A stretch of DNA of 64,000 nucleotides from Schizophyllum amplum (lineage: Eukaryota > Basidiomycota > Agaricomycetes > Agaricales > Schizophyllaceae), in contig VDMD01000092.1 of assembly GCA_007026445.1 (NCBI GenBank), positions 1 through 64,000 on the forward strand, written 5' to 3'. The notes under the pieces were generated by a model. It saw only the letters and a program-made list of their open reading frames with translations, did not search any database and had not been told where the DNA came from. A program made the position numbers and the translations under genes. Below are positions 1 to 11,885 of the stretch, in pieces. Position 1 is the stretch's first letter; each line of letters starts with the position of its first letter.

Positions 1-2200
1 TGTATACTCTGATTAGACACTCAATCGTAACCATGAACGCTGCCCGAAGCCCGCGAAGGCGCACCTGCCGCGGCAGTGCCGTCCTGCCAAGTCCCCACCA
101 CTAATCTCTACTCCAGTTCTATCTCTCGCCCATGCAGCCACCTCCCATGCTCCACCCCTTCCTCTTGTTATCATCCCTACTACCATCGGCACGCTGCACT
201 CCATTCCCCGCATCAACGACAGTCGAACCGCTTACAAGTTACAATCGAAGCAGTGTCCCAGAGCTACGCTATCTTGCGAGAGAACGCGTTCCCATAGATG
301 ATTGGGCGTCCGGACTCCAACTGTCGGCGTGATTGGGTGTTCGCCGCACGAGGTGCTCGCCACACACCGTCGCTCAGCGTCAGCCGCACGATGCGCCCGT
401 AAGTACGGCTAGACGCGACGCGCTGCAGTGTGGGCGCGCCTGTGTGGGGTGCGAAGTGCTGTACGATGAGACGTCCGACTCGCATCGTTTGGCGAGCACG
501 TCCTGTTTGACCGTTGACGAGCACGTCCTGTTTAGCGACGATATGTACCATCATTGCTTGCCATGGAAGACAAGAGCGCGGTCCGACATGGTGCCCCTCA
601 AGGAAGACGTAGTCACACGTTCCGAGGACGAGACGGTGCCATTGTGCCTCGTTGGAGACCTTCATTATCGACCTCAATCAAGCCTCCATAACTTCGGACC
701 ATTAACAATGGATGAGAGACGATTGGATGGAAAGCCAGGGCAGTGGATAGACGAGAGCCAGAAGAGCGGATGAGCGTTCCGAGGGAATGGATGAGATCTC
801 TGGAGCCGGGAGAGTGGATCGTCACTCCTCAATCGTTTCCCTTAGGTATGCCAAACGCTAGTCTCCCAAGGCAGAGTCCGATCGAGTAACCACGTCTGCT
901 ACTCGTCTTCACTTTTGCGTAGTCGCGGCATCGTTAGGTGGGAGGCTTCATCATCTGGTCAGTAGCTTCGTTGGCGAGCGCGTTGTTCGACACCCTCGGA
1001 CACTGATCTGAAGTTTGTCCGGACAGGTCACAGCCGCCCGCTACTCCTAGCCTGCTGCTGTTGAAGCACGCCCGCCGCCTTTGTCGTTTGCCTCGATTGA
1101 GGCGAGGTTCGTCCTCGATACCGCTGAGGTGCGTCAGACCGTCGCCCATGTTTGAGATTGTCCGTATTTTGGCAGCTCATGCAGTCTGAACAATCGCTGT
1201 ACTACTGCTATACCAAGACCTTCAATCCCTCGATCTTCCGTGCGTTGGTTCCTCTTCTTCTCTCCGTCAGACCGGATAATTCACTTTTGGCAGTGGTGGT
1301 GATGGAGTCCTTTCGCAATCCGCTGGGCCGTTCCCTTTCAGCGCCTGCTCTCGCTCGCTGGGCTGGCACTCCTTACGCGTACGGAGTCGCTGTTTTCCAA
1401 GATGCCGTGTTTCGCGACCGTGACCCGGGCAGCTCACTGACTCGGCGGCTACTAGGCGCCACGACTGTGTTCCTTACTGCAACTTCAAGTACTTACGGCG
1501 AAGGGATGACGCAGGTCGTCCTCCCCACACGACCTACCGGTAACATGTCCCGAACATGTCCCAGGTCCCTTCGAGTCCTGGACTCCTGGTCCAACAACAA
1601 CCGCGGGACGTCCTTCCCACGAACGCAGAGGGCCGCTGCAACAGCCGTAAGTAGGTCGCCGATCCGGCTCCATGGTCAGTAATCTTAATCAGCGGTCAGC
1701 AGCGTGCAGCTACGAGCCCTGACTGAAGTTCCTGAAATGGACAGATATATATGCATGCCCTCGTCGCCACCAATGGCGATGATTGAGGTGAGTCTTCTCA
1801 TAGAATTTCGGAAGGTTGAACTTCGGGATGTACATAAATTTGGACTCCCCCTGCCCCCTGGGGCCCTGGGAAAGGTTTTCCGCGGTCTCCTGATGCATCG
1901 GTGGGATGATTGCCTGCAATCTCTCTTCATAATTCGATTGTTTATGAGTTTTACCCGTCGCCCAACCAAACACCCTCGCGCGTTTATGCCCTCGGGTCAC
2001 CTGTCCATTCTCTGGGCAGCCTGACTATCCCTCCGGACGCTTCTGCAGACATCTCCAACCCAGGATAGACTTGTACTCATTGTCTTTGGCCGTCCAAAAA
2101 TTTCCTCGTTCACCTATAGATCTTCGCGGCTACCTAGGGATCTTATCCCACGGCTCCCTTCTAATATTTTTGCTCGCATTACAATATGTACTTATAGCAA
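1..2200. other. No convincing gene
   Basis: Only short overlapping reading frames in conflicting phases are present, without a recognisable domain or a coherent exon-intron chain. I see no repeat array or RNA gene here. Confidence 0.5.
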
Positions 2201-2494
2201 CTCGCCAGCGCATCCAAGCCTCGACAAAGAGCAGTGCAAGCCCAAGTTCTCCGACAGTGACGCGCTCTGCCTGCACTGCGGTACGCGGTTCTCGGCGTCG
2301 GTGGCGCTCTACGATCATCTGCACAATGCGTGAGTCGTCGTAAACGCTGACAGTTTGCTCTTGCTTATGCGAAGTGTAGACATGGCGTGGTCAAAATCAC
2401 GAGGAGGGACTTCACTCCTGGACTTGATCTCGACTATACACTCATGCGACGCCTTGTGATCCTCTTGATAGCGACAGAGCCACGCCGGGTGTGA
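2196..2494 (+). CDS. C2H2 zinc-finger exon pair (partial gene model)
   Basis: Two exons joined by a GT-AG intron (about 2330-2379) encode a classical C2H2 finger with spacing C-X2-C-X12-H-X4-H (CLHCGTRFSASVALYDH, then LHNAH). The intron falls just before the last zinc-binding histidine, so the finger is complete only after splicing. The frame then continues for about 35 residues (HGVVKITRRDFTPGL...) to a stop at 2492-2494. No start codon or upstream exon could be assigned, and a single finger does not identify a function. It may be the 3' end of a small zinc-finger gene or a relic. The finger pattern is seen directly; that the locus is a gene is inference. Confidence 0.35.
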
Positions 2495-2499
2495 CGACC

Positions 2500-3149
2500 A
2501 CCGACTCACCCTCAAGCAGCATCACTTTATGTACCGCACGAGATATATGGTGGCCGTTGACGGGGGGAGGCGTATTCGAGAACACCCTGCGACGAGTCAC
2601 GACCTTGGAATACGCAGCGACATCTTGAATGCTGTACATTGTGGGTGAGCCGGGTGGCAGAGTATCCCAAGAGTATCCGATGAGCAGGGTGGTGGTGCGG
2701 TATAGTGCAGTGGTCCAGTATAGTTTCTTGACGGGTAACTGTAACTACATGTGTGACAAGAGATTCAATTCGCAGCGTTTGCGCTGTGTCCTTTGGTGAT
2801 TACCAAGCATCTGCGTAAGAAAGAAAGAATCTGCCTCTCAATCATGTAAGTAGTCGAGCAAAGGCTTTCTCTCCGGTGCAGGCCCGCGAATCATCTTCTC
2901 GAGGCAGGAGAGGGAGGGAAGGGAAGGCGGAAGTGTTTGCGAGTGGGCATGAAAGCTCGTGAACGTTGCATCGTGAGCTAGTGAAGGTCGCTGCACATAT
3001 TTGCAAATGAGAACGGAACCATTGCTTGTCGACAAAGTGTTCCTTTCCAGTGAAAGGCGGTGAATTAGACGCAGAGGGGGGATACATTAGGTGAATATAC
3101 GGATTACAGCCATTCTGCTAGTGTGATGGTTTATGACCTGTATAACGCG
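2500..3149. other. Intergenic spacer, no feature seen
   Basis: This is the spacer between the zinc-finger exons and the stop codon of the ferredoxin gene. Only short frames without recognisable content are present. Confidence 0.5.
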
Positions 3150-3907
3150 TTAGATATTGCTCGCGAGTTCATGACTTCCGGCCGTACCGTCGACAAACAT
3201 ATTTCTCGTTGCTGCAGGTAAGGTGATGGTCATGCCGTCCATTTCCTTCGACAGCTGTACCTGGCAGCCCAGGCGGCTGGTGTCCGTCAGCCCGAAAGCC
3301 ATGTCGAGCATGTCGTTCTCGTCATCGGAGGGTTCGGGGAGAATGTCGTAGTATTCCTCGGGGAGAATGACATGGCAGGTAGAGCATGCTATCGAGCCCT
3401 CGCAGGCACCTGCAGGGAGTGAACCGATATTAGTTATTTGGACGCGCGAGGGAAAGTGGAGGACGGAACAAGAGGGAGAGCGAGAACGCACCCTCGAGGT
3501 CGATGTCGTGCTCGTGTGCTATGGAGAGGATGTCGTCGCCCTCCATGGCTTCCACGGTCTTCAGATCGTTGCCCTTCGCGTCCTTGAAGTGGACCTTGAT
3601 CCTGAGTAAGGTGAGCGCCGGTAGACTTCCGCGAACAAGCTGGACGCACCCCGTCCCCGGCTCCGGTCGTGTTATGCTCCCATGGCGTGCGACTAATGTT
3701 GCAGGTCAGTTCTTTCTCGTCTTCTCTTGCGCGGGCAAGTATACGCACCAGGGGAGGTATGCAGGAAGCGCGCCGCCGGACGCGGCTGTGGCCTCGGCGG
3801 AGTCGCAACGCATTGGTGACTCGAGGAGCCGTCAAAGGAGTGCCCGTAGGTCCCCTTGCCCGCAGAGTGGACTCGAGAGAAGAGCAGACCCGTCGTGCGG
3901 CATGCAT
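3150..3907 (-). CDS. YAH1: Mitochondrial [2Fe-2S] ferredoxin, adrenodoxin type (Yah1)
   Basis: This is an electron carrier of the mitochondrial matrix. Established knowledge of the family: it takes electrons from ferredoxin reductase and supplies Fe-S cluster assembly and haem A synthesis. The last exons are clear: 3492-3601 encodes [12 protein letters not shown]...HDIDLEG, and 3150-3409 encodes [20 protein letters not shown]... and the end of the protein. The cluster ligands are visible as C-X5-C-X2-C in [10 protein letters not shown], with the fourth cysteine in LGCQVQLS. The '[11 protein letters not shown]' stretch is typical of the adrenodoxin branch. A 43-nt exon (3650-3692) joins this to an upstream exon ending at 3749 with RFLHTSP, a typical fungal mitochondrial presequence motif. 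In that frame I find no ATG, so the true start is unresolved: an extra 5' exon, or the ATG at 3907 in another frame. The 3' part is certain; the N-terminus is not. Confidence 0.9.
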
Positions 3908-4150
3908 GTCGTGCTCTAGATTCAGAGGATCTGAGAACCTGCTGAGAAACCGGCACGGACGAGGCGAATTCTGATGACGAAACTCGGCAGGAAAATGATC
4001 GGACGGAAGAACGGGCCGAGCATCATGAGCACGTGCTACCCAGTTATCTCAATGCGATAAGATAAGGCGACCCACGTTCCATCTTGCTCTCGACGTTCAC
4101 CTTGGCCAGTCCCAGACCAGTCCCACTATTGTCGGCGTCCTAGGTTCATC

Positions 4151-7100
4151 ATGGACCCGACGCCGCCGTCCTCGCTCGCGTCGTCCTACCGCTCGCATCG
4201 CACGCCGTCGGCCTCAACGTTATGGGCGCATCTTATACGCAAGGATAGCCCGCTGACGTCGTCGCCGACGATATCCAGCGCGATGCTCTCTACCCCGGTC
4301 GCGCCACTGGACAAGACGGGGACCTCTATGCGCATGCTGCTGCACGACACTCAGGCGAACTTCGAGACCTTCTCCTCTCGCGTCGACAAGCTCTTGGACG
4401 CCGTGGAGAGCACGAAGAGCGAAATGGAGGACATGAAGCAGATGATGCGGGCAGAACGGGAGAGCGCAGCGAGCGATATGATTGACTTGGGTGCGTAGTC
4501 TTCATTTTCAAGGCTTGATCGAATATTTGAAGCGCATATATGCGCCCGGCTGACCATCATACGCTAGTCAATCGATGTCAGCGCGAGATTCAGAAGTCTT
4601 TGGGAGAGCCAAACACAAGCGGCACAGACAAGAGCGCTCTCCAGCGACATCCTGGCGAAATTGGACGTTATGTGCGGTCGTCTGGACAGCATGGATCAGG
4701 TGCGCGAGACTCGCATCGACGTTTGCGTTGTTTCTGCTCACACGTCTTCCTTAAGGCGCAAAAGTACAATAACCAGCTTTTGCACTCTCAAACCCAATAC
4801 ATGCGCCAACTACAGGACCAATCTACCCTAGTCATGAATAACATGTCGCCCATCCTGCCCAATATCCAGAAACTCGCGACAATTGTCGACGCCAGCTCTG
4901 TCAAGGTCGCCGAAAACCTACACCCTCTCATTCTCAGTTCCGTCGCCCAGGGCGTCTCTTCAAGCGTGCTCACCTCCGTTTCGGACACCGTCCGCTCGTC
5001 AATATCTGACTGCGTCTCCTCCGTCCTGCCTGCGGCTGTATTTTCGGCGGTCTCTCTCTCTATCTCTGCTGCGCCTACCTCGTCTACTCGATCTACTGAC
5101 TTTGCCGACTCCGAAACAGTTACGAAGCTCGCTAGCGAAATCAGCACCGCCGTCGGAGAAAGCCTACGCTCTGCCCTCCGCTCGGACATCGCTCAGACCT
5201 CGGAAACACTGCGCAACAGTCTTGGTGATGCCCTCCACAGGGCCGTCTATACCGGAATCGACAACATTTCGAATAAAGTCCCTGCGTACATTAGCGCCGT
5301 CGTTCCCGATGTCGTTCGCGGCGTTTCTGACAAGCTCTGCCTATCTATCGCACCTACCAGAACGACCTGTCGGACAAGATGCGGCTGGCTGTCGATCAAG
5401 CGCTGCGCGATGTGGTCCCTGGTGTCGTGCGCACGACTGCGGCAGACGCGCTCCGGGACGTGGCAGACAACGTGCGCAATGTGCTCAACGAAAGGCTCCT
5501 GGTGGCGCTGGCCTCTTCGGTAAACTCGGCGGCGGCGACTCGGTATGCTCAAGAGGGACTCGCGCGCAGGCAATCGGCGATTAGCGGGAGCCCAAAGAAG
5601 CGGCGCGCCCCCTATATGGACAGCGAGCAAACCCGCAAACGATCTCGGATGTTAGGCTCTATGCGCGAACCTCACGCCTCTGCCCCGGCTACCCGTCGAG
5701 GCGCTGATTTTCTAGGCGCTACTGGTTCACGGGGCGCTACTGGTTCTCAAGATGCGGCTCGGACCGCCTCTTTTCGACCTCCTCGGGCAATTGCAAGCTC
5801 AACAAGCATTCGGTCTACGCACAATCAGACGCTACCACGCCGACCGCTTGCAGAGATCTTCCCAGATGACTCCAGTCCGCTGGTTACCCGGAACGCCTCG
5901 AATGGAACGAGTAGTCCTCCGTCTGAGGCTCTGTTGGGCCGCTCGACTGGTTCTCGCCCGGGACCTTCGACCAGCCATATCCGCCCGTCGGACGATGCCG
6001 CCAATCATCAGATTCTGAGACGAGTGGTGCACATCACACCTTGGAAGGTCTCTCCGGTGCAGACGGCGCGCTGGAGGAAGCCGACGCAGAGGGCTCGGTC
6101 GTTTCTCAGGATGCGTATCATGCCGCAGAGGTCTTCCGGGACGCGCAGACTCGTCCGGCTGTTGACCAAGCCGCACGCGACCGCGATGGAGGAACGTGCA
6201 AAGAAGTCGGCGACAACTCGCAGCTGCCTTCATCTAGCCCGCCCTCCTCGCCGTCTCCGCTCCGAACTACCCTCACGTCGGCGCGTAGCGTTGCTGGCTT
6301 GATCGCGGACACGCTGCGTACACCTGCGGAGGACGTGAAGCAGAACATCTTGCTGAGGCGCAGTGTCTCACAGCTTTATACACCAGAGTCATCTTCTGCG
6401 ATGGAGACATCCTCGCCGGCAATGGGAGCCTCGCCGGCCAGGGGATCGTCGTCGGCGATGGGGTCTTCGTTGCAAGGATCTTCTCCGACAGACGGCTTTC
6501 AACGCGGTGCGGCTGTCAACCAAGTTCCCTCCACAATATCCCGGAAACAGAGGCAACTGCATCTGCACCAGTCAAAGCGGGTCCTGCGAAGCAGCGTGTC
6601 GCCCTCCATTGCCGCTGGTTCTGTGCCTCCCCTCGTCCCCGGAGGCGTCAATCGCAACGCGGCGAAGCCCACGAGTCTGGCGCAGCGGCTGTTTCCACCC
6701 ATATTGGCTGCTAGCGATACAACGACCCAGACCATAGAAGATGCGACCCGGACGTCAGGAGATATAGCCAGGACGCTCAGAGGCGCAACAGCGACGCCTA
6801 CACGGAAGAAAAAGCGAACACCCGTGCCACTCACCGCCCCACGAGTGACACGGGCTAGCGTAGCTGCGTCGCCGACTGCGAATTACCTATTCCAGGAGCT
6901 CCCCTCGCGCAACAGATTTGTTACGCCTGCGCCCCATTCGCACGCGGGGCTGCCCAGCGAGGCTACGATGAAGCCCGCAGTCCTGTCGGATGATGCAGCA
7001 TCCACAGCGAATGCTCTCCCTGCAACTTCAGCTCCGTCAACGTCCACCTCCGTTCCGACCACAGTAGAATATCCGACAGCCGTTCGGGTGATGGGTTCCA

Positions 7101-7306
7101 ACATTCAGAGTCAGAATCTCCAGAGCACGGCATTCAGGACGCCTGTACCGGCCACCGTAATGTTTCACAGGGAACGCAGGTCGCCCTCGGTGAGTTTTGT
7201 GGCCATTGTTCGCCCGAAGTCGCAAACTGATGTAAATGCGCAGAGGCCTTTCAAGGGACGCCGCTTCATACCTCTCGATGACTCGGATGATGAGATTGTG
7301 GATTAG
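4151..7306 (+). CDS. Uncharacterised coiled-coil and disordered protein
   Basis: This is a multi-exon gene without a recognised family. It begins at ATG 4151 with a Ser/Pro-rich stretch, then a heptad-like segment (FETFSSRVDKLLDAVESTKSEMEDMKQM). A further helical region with regular Val/Ile/Leu spacing (roughly 4,770-5,550) resembles repeated amphipathic helices (SSVLTSVSDTVRSSISDCVSSV, ALRDVADNVRNVL). The rest is low-complexity Ser/Thr/Pro/Arg sequence with basic clusters (SPKKRRAP, KKKRTPVP) that could act as nuclear signals, ending in an acidic tail (PLDDSDDEIVD). Introns I could place by frame are at about 4491-4563, 4713-4756, 5322-5360 (donor uncertain), 5958-6013 and 7190-7243. The exon boundary near 4,560-4,600 is unclear. 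A structural or nuclear scaffold role is only inference. Confidence 0.6.
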
Positions 7307-7610
7307 ATGGTCGAAGTTATGTGTTTAGTTGCTCCATTTTGATCACAGTTACAGTGCATGCTTTCAGTTAGGACAGATCTTACTGTCACCTATCGTAGTT
7401 CATCAACCATCCGCGCAGTGCTCGTTTACCTGTTTCAATGATTTCGATCTTTGCTCGGATTCCGAACTGCCAGTCTAACCGGCGCGTGATGCTTTGTATT
7501 CTGTGGAACAAAGGACCTCGATTGCTGAAATGATGAACAATGGGCAGTGGCGATGTCTCGTCCCAAAACGGCTACCTTTGTTCACAAACATTTCGTGGCA
7601 ACAGTGTTAC
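7307..7610. other. Intergenic spacer
   Basis: The spacer holds no coding signal. It is 3' flank of the coiled-coil gene and leads into the TATA-containing promoter of the next gene. Confidence 0.5.
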
Positions 7611-7613
7611 TGG

Positions 7614-7620
7614 TATAAAA
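7614..7620 (+). promoter_or_regulatory. TATA box of the 7728 gene
   Basis: A TATAAAA sits 108 nt upstream of the ATG at 7728, a plausible core-promoter distance for a fungal gene. No other element could be assigned. Confidence 0.5.
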
Positions 7621-7727
7621 CCAGACAGGATGTCCTCATGCTAACGCAAGCTCCCAGGGCTCCATAACTACTGCAGCAGCGGATCTGCATACTTTCGTCG
7701 ACGTCGGTCTCGCTCCTCACTGGCACC

Positions 7728-8428
7728 ATGTCACCGAAATCACATGCTCCCTGGAATCTCTTCCTCGCCTATATGGATGACCTCCATGTCGCCCTCATAC
7801 TCATACCTCACGCCCCTACTCCCGACTCTACTGCGTACCGTTGGCAGATCAACTGCGACCTGTCCAGTCGCTCGCACTGGCAGAAGCACTTCGAGAAGGG
7901 CCCAGGAGCACACATGGCGCGCGACCTCCGTCGACTGCGCTTTGTGGCACAAGTTCCTGCGGACAAGCATGCGTTGCTTTACAACACTATAGTCAAGGAC
8001 ATCGGCGTCGCAAACGCGTACAATTACGCGCGTGCAGACTACGGGCCAAGGATATGGGCTGTGGATGCGTTGGATGTGAGTCCTTCATCAATGTGATGTA
8101 TATTCTGCTGATACGGTAGTCGTAGGGCCTTGTGAGAGCGGGTGTCATCGCCATCTACGGCACAGAACGGCATACACGAGAGCAAGTTCTGTGCAGCATC
8201 GTTGACGAGGGATTCGATGCTTGCAGAAGACAAGGACGCGATGTCAGCCCGCTGATCTCTCAGCAGAGGGAGGTTGACACCAATCGCGAACAATCAGCGC
8301 CTGCGGAGAGATCGCGCTCCCCCTTCCGCGCATTCCAGAATGCTATCCGGTCTCGAACAGCACGCTCGTTCATAGACTCGCACCGCCCGAGGACGCGCGA
8401 TGAAGACGGCGGGTATAGTTGCAATTAG
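7728..8428 (+). CDS. Small protein of unknown function
   Basis: Two exons joined across a GT-AG intron (about 8081-8125) give a protein of about 218 residues: ATG at 7728, exon 1 ending ...WAVDALD, exon 2 starting GLVRAGVIAIYG. The N-terminal half looks folded (LFLAYMDDLHVALILIPHAP, WQINCDLSSRSHWQKHFEKG, VANAYNYARADYGPRIWAVDALD). The C-terminal third is Arg/Ser-rich and probably disordered. I do not recognise a family or catalytic motif. A TATA box lies just upstream, and the reading frame is consistent across the splice, so I believe the gene is real. No function is proposed. Confidence 0.6.
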
Positions 8429-8541
8429 TTAGTACATACAACAATAGCATGACGGACTCAATGCAATCGACAGCGACATAGCGAATAAACATACACACGG
8501 GTCGACAAAGAGGTAGATCTAGCGATAGATTGCAGGGAGGG

Positions 8542-11500
8542 CTACATGGATGCCTTGATGCTGCTGAGCCGGACGACGAGCGGGAGGAGGGAGACGTTCT
8601 CGCTGGAGGCGTAGAACTGCACGCAGTCGAGGTGGATCTGCGGACGTGTGAGCTTAAGCGGGCAGTCGAGAACGATAGCTCCCGGATGCGTACCTTGAAC
8701 CTAGAGGGCCTGTTAGCTCGCATATCGATTTGGAGTATATATTGACGCACCAGTGATTGAAGTTCGTCTCGAACTTGTTCAAAAAGTCGAGACGCTTTGC
8801 CATGCCAGGATCGTCTTCCGATGCCTCAGCGGCCGCGATGGCCTGATTGACAGACTTCGAGAACGACGACGAGTACAACGCGAACGTGGAACACGTCGTC
8901 AAAAGGCGAGAGTACGCCTGCAACACCATCAGCATCATACCTCGTTCAACCCCGCCTTCCTTCAAACGCACCTTCAGCAACTTCGAGCTCGTCAACATGC
9001 ACTCCTTCAAGCACGTATCCAAAAAGTCGACATGGTCGCGCAACAGCTGATCCACCGTCTGCACCTTCTCTAGCTTCGCCTCGAGGAGGCGCCAGTTCGG
9101 CTCGAGCACCTCGAACGTCGCGAACGCGAGGATCTGCTGCACGAACGACAGCATACGTGCGCGCAGGAGAAACACGCGCGACCGCCAGCGCTCGAACTCG
9201 GGGTGGCTCGGCACCGCGCGCCGCCACGGCGCGGCCTTCTGCTCGATCCACATCGCGGAGAGCGACTGCTCGACGTGCTTGAGGTGGAGGAGGAAGCGGA
9301 AGAGGAGCTGGTAGCGCAGGATCGTCTTGCGGGAGATCACGAGCGAGAGGGGAAACTTGACGGTGTAGTCGAGTGTGAGGGCGTCGATGGCTGGGAAGTG
9401 GGTGTTGTGTAAGTCACAAAGCGCGAGGGACATGAAGTTTGAGCACGTACCTAGCATTGGCTTCTCGTCCTTCTTCTCCTTCCGCGCGCTACCTGCGGCC
9501 TGGTCGTCCGCCATATTGTTCCCGCCGCCATTCGCCTCGTAGTCTTCCCCACCGCCCGCCAGCCCGCTCACCCCACTAACGCTGACGACCTTGATGAGCC
9601 ACTCATAAAGCCCGCTGCTCGCCATCGTCACGCGCACGTCCTCCCTGTACATCGCGTCGTCGCCCTGCATGTCCGTGTTCAGCGCGAGATCGAGCAGGCT
9701 CTGCAGCTTGACGATTGACGCGGATTTGGCGGACTTGCGCAGCTCGGTGTGCGCGAGGTCGAGGAGGTGCGTGAGGAAGGTGGATTGCGCGAGGAAGAAG
9801 AAGCGCTTGAGAGAGCGCAAGCGGGGGATGAGTGCCTGATCACGGATGAGAAGCTGGAGCAGCGTGCGGTTGGCGTGCGTGTAGGCGGCGTCAAGGAATG
9901 CATAGAGTCTGCGGGAGGTGTGAAAAGGGGGCGATGAAGGGGTCATAGTCAACGCACTTCTCATCGTCCATCCCGAGGTCGTCCACATTGATCTGCACGG
10001 GGTCCTGGCCGATCTCGATACCGCATTCACGGATGACGTTGAGATATTTTCCCGCGAGTAGGATCTTGTGTTTCCATCGCTCCAGCGCGGGCGGTATGCA
10101 GGCGCCGCCTGGCATCCGACTTGTCACCGCTCGCGGCGGTGGTATTCCCGCATGTTGACGCTTCGCCCCAGACAATGTCGACCCGTCCCGAAGCTATGCG
10201 ACATTCAACGCTCGCGTCATTGGATGGTACATCACACTTACCGTATACCGTCTTTCCCAGTACTCGTCCGTGTAGTCCATCTCGAGGATGCCGCGGTTGA
10301 TGAACTTGCTCTCCTTGACGAGGAACTCTTCGTAGGGATCATCTAATCGGCCGGTTCGTATCCAGACGCGCAGCATCGCGACGTACGGCCGCCCGGCGTC
10401 GCGCAGGAGGGTTCCATATACGACCGTTGCAGTGGGATCGCCGCTCATCGCTTGCATGCGGTCGTGCAAGATGCTCAGCACCTCTCCACCCTTTACAAGG
10501 ATCTCTTCGTCGGCGGCGCCGGCCACGGCTTCGGACAGCACGGCTTTTAGCTTGGCTCCGCCCATGCCCAATGCTTCATCGCGCGCGGCGAGCTCGGCGT
10601 CCTGGGAGTCGTCGGACGAGCCGGAGGAGGAATAGTCGGGCGGCGCGTTGTCAGCCGCGCCGAGCTCGAGGATGAGGTGGTAGATGAGGGACAACGTGTG
10701 GACGGTAGGATGCACGTAAAACCACAGCTTCTGCAGGGAGAACTGCGGGGAGGTGTTGAAGGCATGCTCGAGTTGGGAGAGCAGGGTTTGGTAGTCCTGG
10801 GCAACGATGAGTAGAGCATTGTGAGAAGTGATGGTTGCGCACCTTGAGCATGCCTCGTATTGAGGCGCATAGCGCGTGGTTGACGAGGCCGAAGTCGAGG
10901 ACGCTGCGTTGTTCGATGAAGGCGGTGATCGCGGTGTAATAGGTGCCGAGGGGCAGGACGCGTTCGACCAGATCTCGCAGAGACGCGTCTGTCGACCGAT
11001 TAGCGGAAGTATACAGTAAAGAGAATAGCACGCACCTAGAGACGATGACGCCACGAAGCGGATGCCCTGCAGAGGGTCGTCGTCCTCGGGACTGTAATCG
11101 GGGTGGTAGTTGATATGAGTGCCTTCTATACCCTATCGTCCTCGTGAGCTTGATGTCGAGCAGTTGCTCGATAGCATACCATTAGCACATATAATAGATC
11201 CTCCAGAATCATTGCCTCCTGTATCTCAACAGGGACGTGGTCCAGTGGCTCTTGTCGTGCCTTCCCTTTCCCCATTGCTGACGCCACGCCGGAAGTGACC
11301 CTAGAGTTGAGGGGCGCGCGGACGAAGGACGTCTCCTCGATGAAAGAGGGCTCATGGCGGTCTGAGGACGCGTCAGATTCGCAATCGACGCGTCTGGCTG
11401 TTCGTACTTCGGGTACCGCGACTAGCGCTGTCGCGTGAAGTATAGGCATGGCCATTAGAGACTTCTGGTATGTCCTCGTATTGTTGGCGGTGCCTTCTGA

Positions 11501-11643
11501 CTGACGCTATGGTTCCAGCGACCTGATTCTGATAAGTCAGTAGAAACAGGCAGAGGCATAAGACGCACCTTGGAATACTCCTTCGCGGACAGCGTTAGAT
11601 TGTTCTTGCGGGGTCGTGCGGAAGGCGTAAAGGGTCGTTCCAT
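8542..11643 (-). CDS. GCP2: Gamma-tubulin complex component 2 (GCP2/Spc97)
   Basis: This is a core subunit of the gamma-tubulin small complex that nucleates microtubules at spindle pole bodies; the role is known from the family. The N-terminus starts at ATG 11643 (MERPFTPSARPRKNNLTLS) and is spliced through several short introns to VPVEIQEAMILEDLLYVLM and GIEGTHINYHPDYSPEDDD, a hallmark of GCP2. The GRIP1 region follows (LEHAFNTSPQFSLQKLWFY, FVKESKFINRGILEMDY spelled here as LVKESKFINRGILEMDY). The GRIP2 region has LDYTVKFPLSLVISRKTILR and RFLLHLKHVEQSLSAMW. The C-terminus ends PLVVRLSSIKASM with the stop at 8542-8544. An acidic, Gly/Asn-rich linker with a KKDEK stretch lies near 9,450-9,560. 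The first ATG is 242 bp from that of the divergent uS4m gene, so the two probably share a promoter. Exon borders inside the gene are approximate. Confidence 0.93.
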
Positions 11644-11885
11644 CGGTACTGTCTAATACACAGTTCAGAGTCAAATACTTCTGCAACACCGTATAGTGGT
11701 AGATCAGCCGACGGTAATCGAGAGCGGGTGAGCGCGAGAACAAGGAGAACAATGGACGTCACAGTCACGTTGCATGACTGGTCAACCACGTGGTAACGCG
11801 TCGCGCCGAGAAAGGAAATTTGGCATTTTCCTCCTCCGACCCCCTTCTCCCCGTCGTCCTCCAAGTAGTCGCGTAGCCCGGCGAC
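11644..11885. promoter_or_regulatory. Shared divergent promoter region of GCP2 and uS4m
   Basis: This 242-bp spacer separates two start codons that point away from each other, so it must hold both 5' regions. No TATA box is evident. It includes a short pyrimidine-rich stretch (ttttcctcctccgaccccc) just ahead of the uS4m start. Shared regulation is inference from position. Confidence 0.45.
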
